A stretch of 64,000 nt of DNA from Acanthosepion esculentum (taxonomy: Eukaryota; Mollusca; Cephalopoda; Sepiida; Sepiidae). Shown here in pieces: positions 57,055 to 64,000 of this stretch. Where the stretch lies: positions 55,712,372 through 55,776,371 of the forward strand of contig OZ038500.1 in NCBI GenBank assembly GCA_964036315.1. The letters are read 5' to 3'. A model generated the notes under the pieces. It was not told the DNA's origin, did not search any database, and worked only from the letters and a program-made list of their open reading frames with translations. The position numbers and the translations under genes were made by a program. Positions within the stretch are counted from its first letter, which is position 1. The number at the start of each line of letters is the position of its first letter.

Positions 57055-58147
57055 TGATACTGCAAATCTCCATCGACGAACGTGACCACCACAAAACTGC
57101 ATTCACCTAGGAGGGTAGATATTACCAATATACACGCCTAGCCTTCAGTATAACATCTGCTGGTCAAATATTTTCTCGATACATCGCCGAGGCATTGGCC
57201 ACCCTCATTTCGCGGGATTATATCTCGTCATACATTGATGACAACGTCGTCCACGCCAAAACCTTTCATGATTACATCATTGCCCTGGAACAGCTATTCA
57301 TCGCCCTTTAAAATTTCGGACTGAAACTCAACCCCGAGAAGTGCACCTTTCTCACTTCAGAAACCAAATTTCTCGGTCGCATTGTTGACAGCAAAGTATT
57401 CAGACCCAACCCAGAACACATTCCTGTCATTGTCGAGATGAAGCCACCCACTACAAGAAAAGACGTAAAAAACTCTCATAGGACGTCTCGTCTGGATACG
57501 CCAATTTCTGGAGACTCCTTTACATGAACTCAACAGGACCACCAAGGCATTCGTCTGGACAGAAAAGACCGACAAGGCTTTTGAAAAAATTAAGAAACGC
57601 TTATCATCACCACCAGTTATCTCATTTCCAGATTTCGCTCAACCCTTTACACTCACAACAGTCGCGTGTGCTGCTATCCTTATGAAGGAAGCTAACAAAG
57701 GACGAAAAAAGATTATAACCGTCGCTTCCCACGGCTTCAGCCCAATAGAACAGAGATGGTCCACTATCGCAAAAAAAAAGAGCTATATTCAAATTTGATT
57801 ACATTCTGCGCAGCCGCCCATTCATTATTTTCATTGACCACCGTTCACTGACATACCTCGACCAGCATGAATTCAATAACGTAAAAATTTGACGATGGCA
57901 GGAAGAAATATCCAGCTATAAATTCGTCTTAGAACCCATGGAGGATGACTACAATGTTTTGGCTGACATGCAGAGGACACGGCCTAAAGAAGACCCCCAA
58001 TTTACCGGCCAATCCGACCGCAGCGAGCAAAACGTTCAGACTTCAAAACTTAGAACTTCATATCTACGTCCTGTCGTAATGTCTCGGAGAAATCAAGGGT
58101 ACACAACTACTCTCTGTAACACACACGCCACAGAACCTCGAACTTCA
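57051..58147 (+). pseudogene. Gypsy reverse transcriptase and RNase H relic
   Basis: The frame starts inside the RT palm (ISIDERDHHKTAFT). A stop at 57108-57110 is followed by GRYYQYTRLAFSITSAGQIF and SYIDDNVVHAKTFHDYI, holding the YxDD active site (YIDD). A second stop lies at 57309-57311, then FGLKLNPEKCTFLTSETKFL. After a frameshift near 57475 comes the thumb/connection part (GRLVWIRQFLETPLHELN, AFVWTEKTDKAFEKIKKRL, SPPVISFPDFAQPFTLTT). The RNase H region (ILMKEANKGRKKIITVASHG) is cut by an A-run frameshift near 57775 and a stop near 57888. The last piece is MEDDYNVLADMQRTRP. Not functional. Confidence 0.85.
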
Positions 58148-58401
58148 TAGACACGCCGCCGACGCATTTTTTTTGCCTGTCACACCACATCAACCATCAC
58201 CACGGAAGAAGTATCCGACGACATTAAAATCGTAGCTGAACAAGCTTCCGACGATATAATGGCAAGGATCGTCAAAGGCCTACAAGCGGTGGACTCAGGC
58301 GAATCGTCTACACTCAACATCACGATTGATCCCAGTGACCACTGGGCAGCAATCTAAAATACCTATAACAGTTCTATCTTGAACCGGGGACATCTGTCCT
58401 G

Positions 58402-59540
58402 ATGCTAAAAGACTCCCAAAATACGCCCAAACTCGTTGTACCTTACAAGCTACGATCCAAATACTTACACCAAGCATATGACTGCATTAACCACTCTAGT
58501 ACCACTTTGATGCACACCCACTTACCAAATTATTGGTGGGAGTTAAAAAATGGTGACATCACGGCATACGTCGAATCATGCAAAAACTGCGTGGGACGCA
58601 AGAGGAATTACGGCAAGCGCCCAAACTGGCCCAGCGGACATTGCAAGCGAGGCAAAAGACTCTTCGAGGTCGTATACACAAACTTCGTCATGATGCCACT
58701 TTCAAAGGGCAAACGCTACATCCTAATGATTTTGGATAGCTTTAGCCAACACCTTGCGCCAGAGACCGTGCGATCAACGCGGCTCGCGGACTCTACCAAT
58801 TCTTCCTCCGCCACCGGGAGATACCCTGTATCGTATATTCCGACCGTGGTACCCACTGCAGAAGAGAAATGTATAAGAATTTCTGCGAGAAGACATCGAT
58901 CACGCAGCAAAGTTCCGGCAACATCGATCGACAGCATCGTACGTTAAAGAACACTGTTTATATGCTCTGTGAGGATAGGAACTGTGAATGGACCGATGTT
59001 CTCGAATCTGTTGTGTCGTTAATGAACGCTACCACTAACAGAGCGACTGGAATTTCGCATTACGTCATTACTGGTCGGCACCCCAACATCGGTTTGCCCA
59101 AAGTACCCAACCGGAACAATTCCAGTGACGTTCCTGGTGCTTACGACATGCTTATAAACGCTTTGCTGCGACAAGTTCACCAACACGTCGCCCTAGCAAA
59201 TAATGAGGCCGACCACAAGACGAACAAACAGCTGAATCAACTCATCTATAAAGATCCGATACGGGTCGGAGACAAGGTCTTACTCCACAGACCTTATTCA
59301 CCTACATCCCACATATCACATCTGCCTTGGACAGGTAGTTACCAAGTCATCAAGACGAATGACATGGTACTCCAAATCACAAACGGTCATAGTGAATCTA
59401 GTTGGGTCCATCGCGCTCACGTACGTCGCCTTGTACTTCGGCCTGGCCACCTTATTTATACGAACTTGCCTCCTCTTCTTCAAACTTTCAACCCAAGACA
59501 CCCAACTCGACACCTCATCCCATGTCTGATGATCATATAA
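58402..59540 (+). pseudogene. Gypsy integrase relic
   Basis: Two overlapping frames. The first (58402-58947) has the HHCC zinc finger: His23, His31, Cys60 and Cys63 of the frame beginning MLKDSQ. RLFEVVYTNFVMMPLSKGKR then opens the catalytic core, with Asn94 where the first catalytic Asp is expected. A frame change near 58760-58870 leads through VYSDRGTHC (second Asp) into the second frame (58869-59540). There SSGNIDRQHRTLKN has Asp where the family's Glu is expected. TDVLESVVSLMNATTNRATG and DKVLLHRPYSPTSHISHLPW with VHRAHVRRL form the C-terminal GPY-like region. An open frame of 223 codons survives despite the core changes. Confidence 0.83.
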
Positions 59541-59781
59541 ACAATGAGAACACCAGATTTAGCGATCTTGCACAGTCATCAGTCCCGATATTCAAAAGAA
59601 GAAATCCCAAAAGACATACACGTAGTCAGCTACCGAAACATTTTGAAAACTTCATTACGCGCTAAAAACAAACAAAAAAAAAGACAACACACCATACATA
59701 TAACATATCAACCCGAGCATCACCACACCATACATACAACACACCAACCTATCCGTGAATCAGAATAAGATCTAGGGAAGT
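59541..59781 (+). other. Gypsy 3' spacer and polypurine tract
   Basis: A- and C-rich sequence with short degenerate frames, ending in agaataagatctagggaag immediately before the LTR. This is the expected plus-strand primer site. Confidence 0.7.
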
Positions 59782-60355
59782 TGTTATAATCTTCCTAAAC
59801 CAGATCTGATTCGTTACACAAATTTCCACCACTGGCCGGATGGGAACGCTCCGAAACCCAATACCGAACTAAAAATCCCAACAAACACGCATCGGCTCCG
59901 CACACACCTTCCGCTTTCCTCACCCCCCACAACAATAAAAACATACAATCCAATTTTTTACCCAATAGCACCCACTTCCGCCTAAAGAAGCCAAATGGGA
60001 ATTGGAGCTGATCTGAGCTTACGAAAGAGCTTAAAAGCCCATCAGAGACTACTTCAGCTGTTGGACAGCACAACAGCCAGGGTTCACACGCTGGTCAGAA
60101 TGCCATCTCCACACCCAAAGACAACTGACCTCCCATCTCCAAGAACATCTCACCACAGCCCATCACCGCAGTAAAATCACTACCCACCCTCCCTCTAATT
60201 ACCATAAGCCATTGCGAACGGCTTTACTTATCTCATTCTTTCAACGAAAGACTTTCACACCACTTCACCATTCATTGTATTTTTTGTTAATACAATTATT
60301 TATTTCTTAAAGTTCTGTCGTTTCTCGTTTCTTCTACCATACGCTTAATATAACA
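59782..60355 (+). repeat. Gypsy 3' LTR (574 bp)
   Basis: It starts TGTTATAAT and ends TAATATAACA: matching 7-bp inverted ends (TGTTATA/TATAACA) with TG...CA borders. It follows the polypurine tract directly. The 5' partner is not in the window, so the target duplication cannot be checked; the flanking bases here are atagt. Confidence 0.8.
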
Positions 60356-60439
60356 ATAGTTTTATAAAAAAACTTCGCAGAACTGCAGTAAGATATTTTA
60401 ACCATTGCTAAAATAGAACGTTTCAGACCTCAATGTAAA

Positions 60440-60483
60440 AAATTTGCTATTACACGATTTGAACAATTTTGGTGTTACACGCG

Positions 60484-60530
<47 letters not shown>

Positions 60531-60534
60531 AAAC

Positions 60535-60587
<53 letters not shown>

Positions 60588-60591
60588 AAAC

Positions 60592-60636
<45 letters not shown>

Positions 60637-60640
60637 AAAC

Positions 60641-60702
<62 letters not shown>
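60440..60702. repeat. (TA)n array punctuated by TGTGAAACG
   Basis: After the tattacacgatttgaacaat phrase shared with 42.2 and 42.7 kb come four TA blocks separated three times by gtgaaacg (about 60527, 60585, 60632). Confidence 0.93.
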
Positions 60703-60704
<2 letters not shown>

Positions 60705-60706
<2 letters not shown>

Positions 60707-61386
60707 CCTGAATGTAAGCTGTAAAGATATGAATATAAGTTAGAAGAATGCGTCAGATAGAACCAGATATATTTCCTGTAGAAGTCGGAAGTCGAGTTTT
60801 CATCGCCAAATCGTCTTCGCGAAAGCTGACAAAATTTGGTTCCAGGTCTGAAAAACGGAAATATAGTAAGAGGCCCTTAGCTTGAGTCGAGGCTACATCT
60901 GCATGATTCTGACATTACCAGACTGAATGAAAACCAAAAAAGCTTGTATTGATTGTGTTACTTGTGTTACTACAATGTTATGTTTCCACAAAGTTGCACG
61001 AAAAGTTTTTTTTTAATGTGAAAAAAGAAAAGACAAAACCAGTCGATTCATTATTGAATTCAGTTTGCCAGTTTGAAAGCATACAAAAATATCAGGCATG
61101 ACAGGTGAGGAAGATCTATCTACGATGAACTGTGCAAATAACGTAAACAAATTATATCAACGCATAACAAGGATTTATCTTGGGAGGGGGAGATGAAAGA
61201 ATCAGAGGTTTCTTCAAGTCCAAGAAGAATTGCTCATCAAAGCAAATAGAATGAATATAATTTTTGATCTCCGATACTTTCTGACGATCGTAGTTTGTCG
61301 ACACGAGAGTTGCAAATAGAAGTAATTAAAATTAAGGTAATAGAAAAACTAGTTATAAAATAATACCATCTTAATGCATGACATAT

Positions 61387-61395
<9 letters not shown>
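60705..61395. other. Non-coding DNA
   Basis: Nothing recognised. Confidence 0.35.
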
Positions 61396-61399
<4 letters not shown>

Positions 61400-61426
<27 letters not shown>

Positions 61427-61492
61427 TAACATATATATTCATATACATATATATACACATACATATACATATAGATATATATATATATACAC

Positions 61493-61545
<53 letters not shown>
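61400..61545. repeat. Imperfect (TA)n/(CATA)n
   Basis: TA with CATA interruptions, then 47 bp of pure TA. Confidence 0.93.
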
Positions 61546-61546
<1 letters not shown>

Positions 61547-61559
61547 ACATATCGTCGTC

Positions 61560-61965
61560 GTCATCCGTCCGTGCGCTAGAAGCCTGGCCGGGATATATGG
61601 AGAACTAGGGCTGCCCAGACGTCTGGTTCCCCCTCTCGGCTTTGCTAGCAGTGTCCAAGCGTGAGGATAAACCAATGCAGTTTGGTATCAGCGCGACTGC
61701 AGGAGTTGCCGGAAGGTAGCACAAAGTGCTGTCCATCCGACTTAGGGGCTCCGGGTTTGAATTCAGTGTTGTCCTTCTAGACCACTTGACATCCAAGGTT
61801 ATAGAACTCAGTCTGTGCTGCTATTTTACCCATAGCTGGAAGGAGGATTCACACTTTTCCCAAGGCTATTAGCACGTAAGTGAATGTAATGGATTCGACT
61901 GGAATTCGAACTCGGCTCTCCGATTCATCATCCAAGCCGCTATCCATTACTCCATCGTGTCGTCG
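61560..61965 (-). mobile_element. SINE family S1, long form, minus strand
   Basis: Third long-form copy: plus-strand gttatagaactcagtctgtg, ctatttacccatagctgg, aaggctattagcacgtaagt and ggattcgactggaattcgaa (complement of the B-box region). The head ends in ccattactccatcgtg, against the pyrimidine tract. Confidence 0.78.
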
Positions 61966-62056
61966 TCGTCGTCTTCTTCTTCTTCTTCTTCTTCTTCTTC
62001 TTCTTCTTCTTCTTCTTCTTCTTCTTCTTCTTCTTCTTCTTCTCTCTCTCTTCTCT

Positions 62057-62132
<76 letters not shown>
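61962..62132. repeat. (GTC)n/(TTC)n/(TA)n
   Basis: Trinucleotide tract of about 80 bp, CT block, then 72 bp of TA. Confidence 0.95.
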
Positions 62133-62134
<2 letters not shown>

Positions 62135-62375
62135 TTAACAGAAGTTTGAATATTTCAGAAAGTATTGATCTATTGTGGCACTTGATATCTGGTGAAAGTC
62201 ACCAGAAACTACACGCCTGAAAGCTTACAAAATATAATAACAAGATCGTTTAAAATGTAATTACTGTTGTAATTTAATTGTAAAACATAGCATTCCTGGT
62301 TTGATTTTTACCGTTGTAACTCGTAAAAGGCATAAAAACACATGCCGATATTATATTTTCTTTTCCTACCGATAT
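62135..62375. other. Non-coding DNA
   Basis: A 7-bp hairpin (ctggtga/tcaccag) lies at about 62190 with no ribozyme core around it. Confidence 0.35.
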
Positions 62376-62379
62376 GTCT

Positions 62380-62910
62380 TTTGCAAAAAGCAGGTGAAAA
62401 TATTCCCAGGTGCTTAGTGAATTTTTATGAAAAAGCTCCACTTGATTTTAATTCCATAAACAGCTAGGTAACTAAGATTAAAGTTAATCGTTTAAATAAA
62501 GTAGAAACTGATCTTAATGACAGACCCCTCAGTGGCACGACTGTAGCTGTTGTGAATGAAGATGAGGCTGATGTTCTCATTACAGTGGACAAAAGGATTA
62601 TTATTTCAAATCGGTGAAGGCGATACGGCAGTTTCATGCGTTTCATTGAAGCCTCTCGTTCTCTTGCAAAAAAGATTTGCAAATATTCCCAGCAGATGAA
62701 TATATTTTTTATTGAAAAGCCGCACTTGATTTAAATTCCATAAATAAAAAAATAAATAAAATTAATGACAATTTAGATAAAGGAGAAACTGATCTTAATG
62801 ACAGGTCCTTCAGTGGCAGAGCTGCAGCTGTTTTTAATGAAGATAAGGCTGATGTTCTCATAACAGTTGACAAAATGATTAGTATTTCAAAATGGCGAAG
62901 GTCTTCAATT
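62380..62910 (+). pseudogene. Mariner-type transposase N-terminus, tandemly duplicated
   Basis: Two copies of about 240 bp start near 62390 and 62680 (attcccaggtgcttagtga / attcccagcagatgaatat). Each runs through cacttgatttWaattccata and gaaactgatcttaatgacag to caKtggacaaaaKgatt-like ends. The first reads VNRLNKVETDLNDRPLSGTT, VVNEDEADVLITVDKRIIIS. This has the spacing of the mariner segment W...F..G....D..R.GRP....E....V..L...DRR.TI, linking the two helix-turn-helix motifs. Copies differ at many positions. The catalytic domain is absent; assignment is moderate. Confidence 0.5.
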
Positions 62911-63235
62911 GCAAAACGGAAGTGCCGGTAGTTTAGTGCAGTCTATTGGCTACACTTTGGAATGTGCAATATGGATGACCATGTTGTTGATAGAATACAC
63001 GAAGCTTGCAGAGGATTAGTGCTGCTCAAGGTGTTCCGTAGCTGCACAAATACGTACTGTAGCCATGAAGAAGGACCTACGATGTCGACGGTTCTCTTGT
63101 GATAGTGAGTCGAAAGAGGGAAATCGCACATTGATAAAAAAAAGCCTCCAATAATCTTTGAAGAGTATAATGCTATGATTGAGAAGAGAAGACACTATGT
63201 TGTTCAGAGTCTCTAATTTCTGTTTGAATTTTTAG
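62911..63235. other. Possible further mariner remnant
   Basis: No motif can be named; the minus-strand frame 62943-63131 is unsupported. Confidence 0.3.
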
Positions 63236-63239
63236 TATA

Positions 63240-63655
63240 TGTTCTTCTCTGTATATCCTTTATTAACCTGCGAGCAATTGTTTTCATCTTTGTTATCATC
63301 ACAACGTTTCAGCCGATGTACCCTCCGGTCTTCCTCAGGTTCTTGTCGATCATGGTAACCGTTAAAGAATTTCAAGTTCTCGTTCCGCTGACCTTGTTTA
63401 GGGATACCTTTTTATTTTATTTTATCACAGCTCAGTTATTGCTTACTATGTTTCCGTGTGGTCTGCCCGGCTCAAGGATTGAACTCACACTATGTCACCA
63501 AATTCAAAAAATAACTCTTTAATCCACTAGACTATCGAGAAACACATGATGAAGAATGGAAAGCAGAACGGTCGAAGCGTTGTAGTAATAGGAACAAAGA
63601 TGAGGATAACAGTCATTATGGAGATAAGGTAAATAATTCGGAAACCATTTTTGAC
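63240..63655. mobile_element. Repeat P1 relative in inverted pair
   Basis: Left: gttatcatcacaacgtttca with gccgatgtaccctccggtct and tcctcagg (63291-63342). Right: cagaacggtcgaagcgttgt with ggaacaaagatgaggataac (63564-63610). Oriented against each other as at 42818-43246, but more diverged and without an identical outer end. Confidence 0.5.
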
Positions 63656-63734
63656 AGGTTCGAGCATTCACAATAGCTTCTCCATAAATTTAACAAATAT
63701 TTATTCTTGAGTTATATATGCCTGTTGTTTTAGA

Positions 63735-64000
63735 CCATCCAATTATATATGGCGAAATGATTCGCTTACGACCACATCACGCTAAAACCCGGGTTCCCGT
63801 ACGATCACCGAAAATTTTGAAGAAATAACTTTGAATTCCTCAGTTCACTACATGGAACTTCAAAAAATCAATTTGACTCGTATTCGGTTCGGGTTAATTC
63901 CGTCCAAAAACCGATTTGGGGCGAAATTCTAATTAAGGCCGAAAATCGAGTTCTTCAAATCACAAACTCCGTGGAACTTCAAATTGAGTTGAGTTCTTCA
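63735..64000 (+). mobile_element. SINE S1-like head, then AT-rich sequence
   Basis: The phrase cacgctaaaacccgggttcc, gtacgatcaccgaaaatttt, matches the head region at 610-655 and 14390-14420. The sequence continues to the window end without the S1 body, so the copy is truncated or rearranged. Confidence 0.4.

Larger units (their letters stand above)
57051..60355 (+). mobile_element. Ty3/gypsy-type LTR retrotransposon, 5'-truncated
   Basis: Order: RT (from mid-domain), RNase H, zinc-finger integrase, spacer, polypurine tract, 3' LTR. Gag, protease, the first half of RT and the 5' LTR are absent; the left edge falls exactly on a TA microsatellite. RT-RNase H-integrase order and motif content place it in Ty3/gypsy rather than copia. 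Many stops and frameshifts: a dead copy. Confidence 0.85.

Noticed and set aside
62180..62205. Hairpin ctggtga/tcaccag followed by aaac as a hammerhead stem II
   Set aside because: The preceding core reads TTGATAT and no stem I partner exists.

Overview
This window looks like non-coding DNA from a large, repeat-rich animal genome. A cephalopod mollusc (octopus-like) is my best guess. The reasons are the very many long (TA)n tracts, (TCTA)n/(GATA)n blocks, tRNA-derived SINEs, Penelope-like elements, CR1/RTE-like LINE tails, Tc1/mariner/Tigger remnants and a decayed Ty3/gypsy element. The species call is inference; no host exon, rRNA or functional tRNA gene could be supported on either strand. 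Almost every long open frame is either translated microsatellite ([12 protein letters not shown] or poly-S runs) or transposon debris.

Layout. 0-16 kb: SINE copies, a (GAAA)n block with a 203-bp higher-order period, a complete but broken Tc1-like transposon (6.0-7.6 kb), a GC-rich run of perfect hairpins (7.9-8.15 kb), LINE tails, a Penelope GIY-YIG fragment (14.8 kb) and a (TCTA)n minisatellite. 16-24 kb: ribozyme-bearing SINEs, a Tigger remnant, and a head-to-head tRNA-SINE hairpin (22.8-23.2 kb). 24-36 kb: compound microsatellites, two near-perfect palindromes (26.6 and 27.1 kb), a Tc1 tail, a foldback element (28.6-29.2 kb), a four-unit tandem array of tRNA-like sequences (31.7-32.2 kb) and a five-unit repeat (33.9-34.4 kb). 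36-46 kb: LINE and Penelope fragments, a duplicated SINE carrying a hammerhead ribozyme (38.5-39.0 kb), mariner fragments, a second large SINE hairpin (41.5-42.0 kb) and more inverted repeats. 46-64 kb: mariner fragments, a 31-bp minisatellite (49.7-50.2 kb), the best preserved retroelement (Penelope, 52.4-54.6 kb), a second near-complete hammerhead (55.27 kb), a gypsy pol remnant ending in a recognisable 3' LTR (57.05-60.36 kb), SINEs, and a duplicated mariner N-terminus.

The most interesting signal is structural RNA in the SINE fraction. Two different tRNA-derived families carry hammerhead self-cleaving motifs. The copy at 38622-38664 has every core nucleotide and three paired stems. Its sister 314 bp downstream matches over about 100 bp without an indel but has lost exactly 24 nt of the core. 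Several SINE and Penelope ends sit head-to-head, forming hairpins up to about 500 bp that are bracketed by (TA)n tails. This suggests the (TA)n tracts were largely seeded by SINE tails.
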